NCBI GenBank assembly: GCA_015680685.1
Contig: MNCI01023687.1
Span: 870-64,869, forward strand
From: Gnetum montanum
Lineage: Eukaryota > Streptophyta > Gnetopsida > Gnetales > Gnetaceae
DNA length: 64,000 nt
Direction: 5' to 3'
The position numbers were made by a program, and so were the translations under genes. The notes under the pieces are model-generated. The model was not told the origin of the DNA. It was given only the letters and a program-made list of their open reading frames with translations, and searched no databases. Shown here piece by piece: positions 12,778-22,480 of the stretch (positions are counted from its first letter, which is position 1; the number at the start of each line of letters is the position of its first letter).

Positions 12778-13835
12778 TTGATACATTGTGATGCACATGC
12801 TTGATCCTGAGGGAGATCTTCTTCCTTTCTAGCTGCTCCACAACAATAATGGTCTCCTCAACCAATGGTTGCTTCAACTTTGCTTTGGCTACATCATCTA
12901 CCTTTGCATGCAAATTCTTGGCCTTTTTAGCATTTCCATGGATAATATGGGGCTCAACCCCCATGTTGTTAGGGAAAGGATAACGTACACCACTAAATCT
13001 TTTAGTGATAATAGAGAGTAACTCCTCGGTATTCTCCACTAGTGGGTTTTGAACCTACATGGTTGGAATGATGTGTTTTACCCAAGGTTTAGAAAATTAG
13101 GATGGATCATGACTTATTCATTTTCCATCCTTCTTTACCACCAAGAATTTTGTGAATCTCCTTAAATATGCTTCAAAAAATGAAAAATGCATATGGCATA
13201 TCATCTCAAGGTTGTTCCAGAATTTGAGGATCTCTTCCTGTAGCCTGAAGACTAAGTGAGCAGCCCAATTGAATTAAGAACCCTCAATGAAGACCTTCTT
13301 CATGGTCCAAGCCTACTGAATGCCAAGGATCTTTTTCTATGATAGCAAAGTGGGAAACATCCTAAAGCAAAACAATGGATACATCTCATTAGCTCTATGA
13401 CTTGGCATTGGTTTAGAGACAAACCACCATAGCCACAATAGATGTTTAGCCATGCTTCCACCATCTCTTTTTGTCCCACCTCTTTGCCTACCTTTATGGA
13501 AACTTTCATGCCATTACAAGGCATTCCAAAGAGGTCAATGAATGTAGATTCATTAGTGGCCAAAGTGACATGTATACCATGAACATGAGAGATGAATTTC
13601 TTGACTCCTTTATTGAAGGAGTCAATGATATTCATCATCTTTGATGTAGGCATGGATGGGCTAGGAACCATGAAAACATTGAGCAAACTCACATTGGCAA
13701 CCTTTTCTTAGATCTCTCTAAGTGCTCTAGTAGCCAACCACTCCTGCATTGAGTCTACTTCCCCCCATTTAAAGATAAGGATCTCCTTTGCACATCCTAA
13801 AATGATCATGGCAGTAGTAGATTTTGGTATAGGCT
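12778..13835 (-). pseudogene. Exon 4 of the antisense gene in T3
   Basis: The longest exon (about 350 codons). Its acceptor TGTATTGCAG lies just right of 13835 and its donor GTAC at 12774-12777. It first reads PIPKSTTAMIILGCAKE and IFKWGEVDSMQEWLATRAL, then the VHGIHVTLA segment, then MVEAWLNIYCGYGGLSLNQC. After a shift near 13320 it reads LQEEILKFWNNLEMICHMHF and KRFSGVRYPFPNNMGVEPH. It ends in a Lys/Ala/Glu-rich helix-like stretch. Confidence 0.6.
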
Positions 13836-14101
13836 CTGCAATACAACATGGATAGCCAGTTAGCCTTCAAACATGAGCACATCACATAGGGTCAAAAATT
13901 AAAAATAATAAAAATATGAAAAAATAAAAAGTAAGTAAATAATAAAAATAACCTAAACTTAAAATTAAATTTATAGCTAAAAACAATTAAACCATTAAAG
14001 CCTAAGTAATGAAAAAAAATAACACAACTAGAGAACGTTGACACTAATGACCAAAAAATTTAAACATGAACACATTTAAGTCACTCACTTAGTTTAGATA
14101 A

Positions 14102-14931
14102 TGATGGGACGTGATATCGCATGGACCGCAATATCGTGTCCACTATGATATCGCATCCCCCACGATATCGCGTACGCGATATTACAGTGCACCGCAATGT
14201 CTATAAATAAGAGGTGGCTCTCCCTTGTTTAATGATAGGAGTTAGATTGTAGTGAAGCTCTGGCAGTTTGGTCCCTCCATAGATAGATTGTTTTCTCATG
14301 TCTTCTCGCAGTGTGGTGATTGTAATTGTACAGCATCCTTTATTCGAGTGTGACGTACTTAGACATGCACATGACCGGCAATAAAGATCAAGATTACTTC
14401 ATCATTGTAGCATTCACTTTGTTTATTTAATTGTTATTTAATTGTTATTTACTACTTTCCTAATTAGTCTCTCTCACCCTTATCTCCTAGTACCATGGAA
14501 TGAGTACGACTTGATTACGAGCATTTAAGTGTGATTACTTGGTAACCTAGTGGTGTACCTAGGATCTACGCTTGGTAATCCCAGTGGTAGTCGTGCACGA
14601 AGTCCAAGATGTGTACAGATGATCAAGGAATAGATGCTCATTGCACTTAGGCTAAATTAGATTCTCTTACCCTTTCGCTCCTAGCTTAGTTAATATTACC
14701 TTCTCATTACCTTCAGGAGTAGCATTAGATTAGGAACACATCATACACCTCACTCTAGACTAAACCATACGTGACAAATATAATACTAGTCCAAGTGGGA
14801 AGACAGTGAACTGCGACCTAAGGATAACTATCTAGATGCCACAACTAGTCCGTCTACGGAGTTTGACCAGATCGCATGTGAAAACGCTCATATTCGTATG
14901 GTTGAGTGTAGGGGTACCTTGCCACTCATCA
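14102..14931 (+). repeat. T4 5' LTR
   Basis: TGATGGGACG start, CTCATCA end, 830 bp. The GATATCGCG block at 14110-14185 includes the 18-bp palindrome family ATATCGCGTACGCGATAT. TATA at 14202-14209 and AATAAA in the 'ggcaataaagatc' context near 14380. Differs from the 3' LTR mainly by transitions and by one fewer unit in the palindrome block. Confidence 0.9.
14202..14209 (+). promoter_or_regulatory. TATA box of T4 5' LTR
   Basis: TATAAATA followed by AGAGG, immediately downstream of the GATAT-word block. Same arrangement in the 3' LTR at 19714-19721. Confidence 0.75.
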
Positions 14932-14952
14932 TTGGCACCATTGCCAGGGAAG
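14932..14952 (+). other. T4 primer-binding site, tRNA-Asp-like
   Basis: TTGGCACCATTGCCAGGGA follows the LTR. The complement of the plant tRNA-Asp 3' end, as I recall it, is TGGCGCCGTTGCCGGGGA. The differences are C/G to T/A transitions, as expected from decay of methylated sites. tRNA-Asp priming is established for Athila elements. Confidence 0.65.
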
Positions 14953-14982
14953 GTGCTAGTTATCTAGATTAGTTACATCATA

Positions 14983-15075
14983 NNNNNNNNNNNNNNNNNN
15001 NNNNNNNNNNNNNNNNNNNNNNNNNNNNNNNNNNNNNNNNNNNNNNNNNNNNNNNNNNNNNNNNNNNNNNNNNNN
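14983..15075. other. Assembly gap (93 N)
   Basis: A run of N removes the start codon and N-terminal part of T4 gag. By comparison with T2 and T8, the true missing sequence may be longer than 93 bases. Confidence 0.95.
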
Positions 15076-16959
15076 TGAAGTGGGGGTTTCTTATAAACAT
15101 GAACAAAAACAACATCATCACAATGCACGAAAGCATAACTTACCCAATGACGATGAACCCCTACTGGCCACTACAAGCTTAACGCAATTACAAGAGGCTG
15201 TTCGAATCTCACATAGGCATCATAAAGAGAGTCGTCTACCCAGGCTCAATTTAAACAACTTTCCTAAATTTTCAGGAGGCTATGACTTAGATCCATATCA
15301 ACATTTACAAGCCTTCTACGATGCCTGCACATGGAACAACATTGATAATGGGTGGCAAAAACTTAAGCTCTTCCCTATGACACTTGTTGACCAAGCAAAA
15401 GTATGGTATCAATTGTTAAAACCAAATTCAATACGACGCTGGTCAACAATGGTAGAAGTTTTTAATGAAAAATATCAAACCTATGCAAGAGTGTCTGCCT
15501 TGAGGAAAAAAAATTCAAGGATGGAGACAAGCACAACATGAACCCTTGGACATGGCCTTAGAAAGATATTATGCATTGTTAAAAAACTATCCAGGCCATG
15601 GGTTTTCTAAGGAAAGGCTAATGTACCATATCATTGATGGGCTACGTGATGAAACAAGAGAGACCTTAGGAATATATGCCCAAGGTCAACTATACAAACT
15701 ATGAACCCATCAAATCCAAGAGCTTATTAAGCAAGTAGCAAAAGAAGAAGGAGATATGGCTAGATGGGAGAGTGTTGAAAAACATCAATGGGACCAAAGT
15801 CTCAATTAAACAAAGGTCCATGATAATAAAAAGGAGAAATCAACCAATCTCAAGGTGGAAGAATCATCTTTGCCAATACAACAAACATTAGAAGAAGCCA
15901 AGGAAAAGATCAATAAGATGTTGGACTGGATGTATCAAAACTATGGAGAATGTGTCAATATTATTGGAGATAGAGTTTTGACAACCCAAGAAGCAGGACA
16001 AAATAGTAGACAATTGGAAAGAAGGGATAAGGAAAATAAGAGCTTAACTACCAATCATACGTATGAATGCAACATATGCCTGTACGATCACCCCAAGGGC
16101 CAATGCCCAATATTGTTACATTTATACGAGCATTGGGGAAACACGTTACATCCAAAGTTCATACAGAGATAATATGTTCGATCATAGTGGCAACAATCCC
16201 AGTCGTGGGGGAATCCACCCTTAGACTAGAGACACCCTTCATATCGTCTGAATCCAAATGCTTATCTTGTTCAACATCCTGTTTCTCCAACTGGGCCAAC
16301 ACACTTTATCTCACCACAGTACCATTCTCCTCAATACTATCAACCCATGCCTCCAACACAACCACCACCTTGTGCACCTTATACTCCTCCTAACTTTCAA
16401 CATTCTCATCCTTTTCCCTCCTACATCGCCACCAATTGTTCCTAAGGTGCCTGCACCACAACAACAACCCATGAACGACACTTGTGCTACTACTACTAAT
16501 AGCAGTGAAAAGCCTCCTCAACATCAAAAGCATCCTTTCTTTAAACACGACCGTAAGAAGGGACAACACAATTCCGAGGCCACTGCATCTTCCAACTCAG
16601 CACAAGTCCCACACTGTGGTGCACCCTTACCTTCGAACCCAATGCCTCATGTAACTCCATCAGGGCCATCAACTAACACTCCAACAACCATACGGCCCAA
16701 TGAACACAAACATGGAGAGTGACAACCCAATCCTTGCATACCATCTAACGGTCCTAAACATCATAGTGGTTCAACTCGTTATTCGGGAACTCCATCGCAT
16801 AAAGTGCCCCACTATGCTTACTATAACCAAGTGTGTGAACCCCAATGGGGTAAGCATGGGCCAGTTCCAATATTTCCAACATGCAAGGATCCTCATCCTT
16901 TATTTATTAACCCTTTCCATCCTCAATCGATTAGTTATGGGGGATATCCCCTATTCTAA
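15076..16959 (+). pseudogene. T4 gag (nearly complete, frameshifted)
   Basis: Gag of the gag-only element; it would package the element RNA. After the gap it reads LLATTSLTQLQEAVRISH, then the core LPRLNLNNFPKFSGGYDLDP, WQKLKLFPMTLVDQAKVWY and WSTMVEVFNEKYQ (15230-15480). An A8 run near 15506-15513 shifts the frame; the shifted frame continues HEPLDMALERYYALL to YIAQGQ-like sequence. A CX2CX3HX4C knuckle, CNICLYDHPKGQC, lies at 16068-16106. A Pro/Gln/His-rich tail follows with KHPFFKHDRKKGQ (16528-16566), ending INPFHPQSISYGGYPLF and TAA at 16957-16959. Only a few stops and shifts, so it decayed recently. Confidence 0.8.
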
Positions 16960-17956
16960 ATAACAAGTAGGGTTAATAAATATTTTTCATTTTCTTTGAT
17001 TTTACAATTTTTTTTTCTAGTTTTTCATTTTTCAACTTTTTGTTTTATCTTTTTATTTGTTTGTGTTTTTGGTATTTTTGTTCTTTTTAATTAATCTCAT
17101 CTATGAATAAAACACTCATGTGAATCGTTGGTTGAGGCATGTTCTATGTTATTAAGTCATGAGTGATCAATTATTTCGATAGTGAGCCCATTACATCCAC
17201 TCATCCATTCTACAAATAAGAGGTTCTGTTCAAGGACACAGTGTTATTCTTGAAATTATTAAAACTTCAAATTAATTTTTTGTTCATTGTACCTAGAATG
17301 AAGAAGGATGGACCAAGAGGGAATGACTAGGGTCTGACATTAAGGGGATTTGCGGATTCTCTTTGGTGATATCTGTGGATGTTATCATGCAACATGGTTG
17401 TACTAAGATCCTTGTAGATCTAACGAAAATGGGAGTAAGAGTAATCAAAAGGGCATTCGAAAATCAAACGCTATTCTAGGGTGTCCCACTAGAAAGACAT
17501 GCACCCATGCCTGAAGGTTGGCGGCTTCTCTAGATCCAGATTCAAAAAAAAGAGAGAAAAAAAAAAAGAAGAGAAGAGAAGTGCCATAAAACAAAAATCA
17601 CTCCTCCCTTAAACAAAACTCCAAGTGATCGTACGCCTTGTTGTTCTGGTACTCTCATAGTTGCTCATCATGGGATGAAACAATGTGATGTCATTGGTTA
17701 GAGGAATGGACTTGATCCTGATCTTGGAATGATGGGTGAATGACACGTTAATCATGATTTACATGCAGGATTCACTGTGCCCTGAGTCAGTTACCTCATG
17801 TCCCAATCTCTACGATCCCTTCTATAGTTCATCTCATCTCACTATTCGTTTAATTGTAGCTCGTGTCATGTATAGCATAGAATTCTTACCTCACTTCGGT
17901 GATATTTGCATGTGTGTGTTTTGTGGAGTTAGCGTGGATTACATTTAACCCTTCTA

Positions 17957-18036
17957 ATGCCCACAGACACTTTAAGTGTGGTTACACAAGGGCATTATAG
18001 GTTGGAACCTACTTTGGGGAGGACCCACTTGTGTAA
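17957..18036 (+). other. Pseudoknot-like conserved RNA element, T4 copy
   Basis: Stem 1: ATGCCC 17957-17962 with GGGCAT 17990-17995. Stem 2: TTACACAA 17982-17989 with TTGTGTAA 18029-18036. The order is S1-5', S2-5', S1-3', S2-3', an H-type pseudoknot, with no base between S2-5' and S1-3'. Loop 1 (19 nt) can form ACAC..GTGT. Loop 3 (33 nt) can form AGGT..ACCT and holds the conserved ACTTTGGGGAGGACCC. Three further copies lie at 38976, 48484 and 62030. Confidence 0.6.
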
Positions 18037-18350
18037 TCTTTTGTAATTTTTACTTATGACACAAGTCACACACACCATTTATTACCCTCAGCATATTGTT
18101 CATGATATTCTTTCCCTTATTACTATCCCTCTGATTCAACGTTCCTATGAATCATCACATAGCCTTTTTCTCCCATCCGAGGTCCTTATTGATAAATACT
18201 ACACCATCATAATTTTTGTGCCCTCAGAACTAGTTGAATTACCCTAGAACCCTTTAACAATCATCCATATGTCCTTAGTTTACATCGTTTAATTTCAACG
18301 AAATATTAAAAATTCGGTACATTCTCTAAGTGCCCTAACTTCAATGAAAA

Positions 18351-18358
18351 TATATATA
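18351..18358 (+). promoter_or_regulatory. Internal TATA-like box upstream of T4 3' ORF
   Basis: TATATATA followed by 'cataaccccc'. T7 has TATATATAT followed by 'gaccccc' at the matching place (48936-48944). A start site here would give an mRNA with a leader of roughly 460 bases before ATG 18849. Confidence 0.35.
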
Positions 18359-18810
18359 CATAACCCCCCTGTGCTAATCAACATCATTTGCAATTATTCA
18401 CGCAGGGGACATTTTTCAATTCCTCTCTACGACTTGCGATTATGCATCCCGTGCTTTCATATCCATAACTCGCTCGTTGGTACTCCGATTTTCCTTCTGT
18501 TTGAACCTACTTGACCCCGGAGTGTTCAGCTTAGTTGTGGGGGAGGGGCACATGCTGAATAGCACATAAATTTTTTGAAATTCATCATCACCCGAAGAAC
18601 ATATTTAAGGGTAATTAGTTATAACACTTAGAATAATTGTGCCCAAAAAATCATTTAATCCCCTTAGCTATACCAGAAAATTAAATTTGGAACCTAAGCA
18701 AAGAGGAATCAACATTATAATCTTTCGGGGACATGTTCTTTCAATAATTAACATCATATGGAAATAAAGTAAATCTATTAAGGCAAGCAGTAAGGTATAA
18801 CCTAACTTTG

Positions 18811-18848
18811 TAACAACCTTACTAATGATTGGTCCCGTGTGATTGCAG
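18811..18848 (+). promoter_or_regulatory. Splice-acceptor-like site before T4 3' ORF
   Basis: Branch-point-like CTTACTAATGA near 18820, then GTGTGATTGCAG ending at 18848, with ATG directly after. T7 has TTGATTGCAG|ATGGCCCC and T8 has GTGATTACAG at the same place. The env-like gene of Athila elements is known to be made from a spliced RNA, so this fits. Confidence 0.5.
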
Positions 18849-19430
18849 ATGGCCCCGAAACGCAGACAACAGGAAGGTCCTGCTCAAGGTGCAATCAAAC
18901 GACCTAGGAGAGGTGAAGTACAAGTTCCTGCCGAACAACATGTAGAGCAGGAGGAAGAATCATTTAGTATCCACCAAGAAGACCCTGCTATTGTATAATC
19001 AAGGCCTACCCTCTCTAAAAGCAATGCCTGGTACTTAGGGGAAACGTACCAATTTTTGCACAATAAAAAAGAAGGCACCACGGTTAACAATTATGGTGTG
19101 ACTGTTGATTTCTCTATTGAAGCCATTTTGGAAGTATTAAACCTTCCAAATATAGGGCCAAAGGTTTCTCAAAACCAACTGGACACTTTCAAAACTGAGC
19201 AACTTAATAAACTGTTGACAAAGAATAAAAGGTTGGTAGAAGAAAAAGAGAAGGTTGACTAGGACGCCTCTATGGCACAAGCGCAAACTTATGCGCATGC
19301 CAAGGCACTCAAGGCCTTACAAGAGGAAAAACTCCAGGCCATACTTCAACGCCATCAAATCCCAAGAATTGGAGCACAAGACAAAGGGAAGACACCAATG
19401 GAGGAGCCACCGCCACCAAGAACTACATGA
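18849..19430 (+). pseudogene. T4 3' ORF (193 codons, two in-frame stops)
   Basis: Starts ATG 18849 directly after the acceptor-like AG; ends TGA 19428-19430. The basic N-terminus MAPKRRQQEG..IKRPRRGE looks like a nuclear-localisation signal. The middle part (from about residue 58) reads WYLGETYQFLHNKKEG and then YGVTVDFSIEAILEVLNLPN, which resembles the segment in the T3 antisense gene. A coiled coil follows (NKRLVEEKEKVD, ALKALQEEKLQ). The C-terminus is PMEEPPPPRTT. Two stops (after DPAIV and EKEKVD) interrupt one continuous frame. Compared with T7 (about 1.94 kb), large pieces of the coiled coil are deleted while both ends are kept. Not an enzyme; function unknown. Confidence 0.65.
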
Positions 19431-19558
19431 GTTCCAAATTTTTGTAGTTGTATATATTCTTTGTGTTGTGTCTTTATTTTGTTTTCTTCCCACACTATGG
19501 CATCATTCCATTTATTTTTCCATCTAATAATCCCATACCTATCCACTGTGTAATCACT

Positions 19559-19596
19559 GTAACTCGAGGACGAGTTTTTATTCAATCGTGGGGGTA
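19559..19596 (+). other. T4 polypurine tract and preceding hairpin
   Basis: CTCGAGGACGAG (4-bp inverted repeat) then 'ttcaatcgtgggggta' directly before the 3' LTR. The same words precede the T8 3' LTR (62768-62800). This primes plus-strand synthesis. Confidence 0.75.
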
Positions 19597-20432
19597 TGAT
19601 GGAACGTGATATCGCATGGACCATAATATCGCATCCGCCACGATATCGCGTACGCTATATCGTGTCTTCCCCTGCGATATCACGTACGCGATATCGCAAT
19701 GTGCCGCAATGTTTATAAATAAGAGGTAGCTCTCCCTTATTTAATGATAGGAGTTAGATTGTAGCAAAGCTCTGGCAGTTTGATTCCTCCAGAGATAGAT
19801 TATTTTCCTATGTCTGCCCGCAGTGTGGTGAATGTAATTGTATGACATCCTTTATTCGAGTGTGACATACTTGGACACGCACATGACCAACAATAAAGAT
19901 CAATATTACTTCATCATTGCAACATTCACTTTGTTTATTTAATTGTTATTTACTTCTTTCCTAATTAGTCTCTCTCACCCTTATCTCCTATTACTGTGGA
20001 ATGAGTACGACTTGATTACGAGCATTTAAATGTGATTACTTGGTAACCCAGTGGCGTACCTAGGATCTACGCTTGGTAATCCCAGTGGTAGTCATGCACA
20101 AAGTCCAAGATGTGTATGGATGATCAAGGAACAAATGCTCATCGCACTTAGGCTAGATTAGATTCTCTTACCCTTTCTCTCCTAGCTTAGTTAATATTAC
20201 CTTCTCATTACCTTTAGGAGTAGCATTAGATTAGGAACACATCATACACCTCGCTCTAGACTAAACCATATGTGACAAATATAATACTAGTCCAGGTGGG
20301 AAGACAGTGAACTGCGACCTAAGGATAACTGTCTAGGTGCTGCAACTAGTCCATCTACAAAGTTTGATCGGATCACGCATGAAAATGCTCGTATTCATAT
20401 GGTTGAGTGTAGGGGTACCTCGCCACTCATTA
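19597..20432 (+). repeat. T4 3' LTR
   Basis: TGATGGAACG start; the end is CTCATTA, where one transition changed the terminal CA. 836 bp. Its palindrome block (19605-19700) has one more GATATC unit than the 5' LTR. TATA at 19714-19721. Confidence 0.9.
19714..19721 (+). promoter_or_regulatory. TATA box of T4 3' LTR
   Basis: TATAAATA followed by AGAGG, same context as 14202. Confidence 0.7.
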
Positions 20433-20770
20433 GGTAATGTTGGAATCCTCAAGGTCATATGTGCATGAGCACCTAAGTCTAGAATGCCCCACCAAGCATG
20501 AGGAATTTTGTTAGCCAAACATCTATAGTAGGATTGGAAGTAGTGGGATGTGTACCTACCAAAATCATCCTTTAATTGTTCCAACACTGTAAGCCTCATG
20601 GATATCCCTTGAGCAGAAACCTCCAAGGTAGTATGTGCCAAGGGTAAGAGTTGGTAATGCATAATTAAACCATGGTCTTCTACTATATACCTGCAGCACA
20701 TAACTCATTATAGCCAAGTAGCCTAATGAAAAACAATGAAATAAAGCCAAAAAATCATAATTTCACTTAC

Positions 20771-21270
20771 ACTTCAAAGCAGTAGAAAGTGCTAAGAGGG
20801 TTTTGAAACAGGATGTTAACATGATGACTAATCATCAATGTGTTGTTGACATTGCACTGAGCAAACTCTGGCATGTTCCAAATATGGGATAGCTTACATG
20901 TATCCNAAGCAAACTCTGGCATGTTCCAAATATGGGATAGCTTACATGTATCCAAAGTATACATGCTATCATATTGCTCACCCTCCACACAAGTAGCAGG
21001 GTCATCCACAACAAACTTAGCAATGAGACTAGTAGACTGCAAAGCAAAGTCTTTGCAATAATAGCTACAGTGTCTAAGGCCAAGTGTGACCATAAGATCA
21101 CACTAAAATGATCAAGTAGGAAGGCTAGAAACTCCTTAGCCTTGAGCCTAAACCAAAGGGAGTTACAATCCAAGACCATATTGGTAGGCAAATTTTTGGG
21201 TCCTAGAGTGCTAATATAGCACAAGAGCCCAATAAGCTCAACAACCACTAAGATTGGTTTCAAGAAGGTC
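20771..21270 (-). pseudogene. Exon 2 of the antisense gene in T3
   Basis: Acceptor GGTTGTGTAG before 21270, donor GTAAGTG after 20771. The upstream half reads TFLKPILVVVELIGLLCYI and the downstream half, after a shift, AKFVVDDPATCVEGEQYDSM and ending STFYCFEV. The split codon GT|G joins in frame to exon 3 (YIVEDHGLIMHYQLL). Contains the N-flanked duplication at 20860-20953. Confidence 0.6.
20860..20953. repeat. 46-bp exact duplication around a single N (probable assembly artefact)
   Basis: Bases 20860-20905 are repeated exactly at 20908-20953 with one N at 20906 between. This is the pattern of two contig ends overlapping without being merged. Confidence 0.8.
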
Positions 21271-22480
21271 CTACACAACCAAAGATAGCCATTACAACAT
21301 TGCATAATCATAACAAAGAAAAAAATTCAATAATTCATAAACAAAATACATTCTCATAAAAAATTCAACAACAAAATTTACACATGACAACCATTAAAAT
21401 ATAAAACAAAATTTGACTAAAAATTAAGAAAAAACCAAGCAGCTTGTTAACATGGAAATATACATAAAAATTATAGAAATTTTATGTTAAAAATTAAAAC
21501 TATGAGAATGAGCCTATACCAAATTTCAACCCACAGCAACAATTATAAAAATTTCCAACCTAAATTCAATGAAATCTTGATTAGAAATCCTAGTTTACAT
21601 TGAAACAACTATAATAAACTCTAGGGAAACTAGATAAAAATTTCAAAAAATGGTTGGAAACTAAAATACAAAATGTAAATAAGCACTAAGAGCCCAAACT
21701 ATGCATAATAAAATTCAAAAAGTTCACCAATGCTATCAGTACAACATGGGAGGTTTGCAGTTTTAATAGCTGAAACTACAATTATACAAGGTAATTCACA
21801 TGAACAAGAAAATGATAAAATTTTACTAAAACATTTTTCCAAGTCAAAGCAGCATAAACATGAATAATATAACATGAAGAAAATCTTGATTTTTCCATAG
21901 TTAACTTAGAAAAATTAACATGACAACCTAAGGCCACTTTGAAATTTTTTTTCAAAACCCAGTTTAGAGTGAAATAACTATGGAACCCCTAAGAAAATTA
22001 TGAAAAAATTTCAAAAAAATTTAGAACTAATGTAAAATCATCTTACATAGCCCTAGTTATCCCTAAGAAGTAGGAATGTTGATAGAAAAAATCATTTCAG
22101 GTGTCAACACTACCAGTTTCAAAGGGGTAAAAATAGTAAAAAATTGAAAATTCACTATGCACTGGTCTATGGAAAATTTCATAAAAAATTAACCATAGGT
22201 TAGAAATCAGTGATTCAACCACCAATTCAACCATTTAATAACATATAAAAAACATATGGTCTTGGAAACCAAAATTTCCATACTATTTCCTTTAAAAAAT
22301 TGAAAAGTATTGTTGCTTTTTAAGGTAAAACAATGAAAATGCATAGATATGATAGATAAAAATTAAAAATTTTACAAAGGCCCTAAGGCCAAAATAACAA
22401 CATGAACACATGGTCATAATGTAGATACAACATCTAAAGCACACAATTCAAAATTTTCATAACACATGCAATCCAAACAC
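21271..22480 (-). other. Intron 1 of the antisense gene (AT-rich)
   Basis: No coding signal on either strand. On the minus strand it lies between the exon carrying ATG 22662 and the exon 2 acceptor at 21271. The exact donor of exon 1 is unresolved. Confidence 0.4.

Larger units (their letters stand above)
16960..18848 (+). other. T4 leader: long untranslated region between gag and the 3' ORF
   Basis: No ORF of note. It begins with a T-rich tract (16975-17090). It then shares short conserved blocks with T2, T7 and T8: 'agtgag.cca.....tccactcatcc' near 17180, 'taaggggatttg.ggattct' near 17340, 'cccatgcctgaaggttgg' near 17503 and the pseudoknot-like element 17957-18036. T4 and T7 additionally share 'gtttgaacct.c.tgaaccc.ggagtgttc' near 18500 and a TATA region. 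Ends in an acceptor-like site, so it may be an intron of the mRNA for the 3' ORF. Confidence 0.6.
14102..20432 (+). mobile_element. T4: compact gag-only Athila-like LTR element with target-site duplication
   Basis: 6.3 kb. 5' LTR 14102-14931, primer-binding site, gag 15076-16959, leader 16960-18848, 3' ORF 18849-19430, polypurine tract, 3' LTR 19597-20432. Flanks gataa (14097-14101) and ggtaa (20433-20437) form a 5-bp duplication with one transition. It lacks protease, RT and integrase, as in the gag-only 'TR-GAG' class of non-autonomous elements. The last codons before the leader (SYGGYPLF, stop) line up with the end of pol in T8, so an autonomous element lost its enzymes by internal deletion. 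The insertion split exon 3 of the antisense gene, a few bases from its donor site. Confidence 0.85.
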
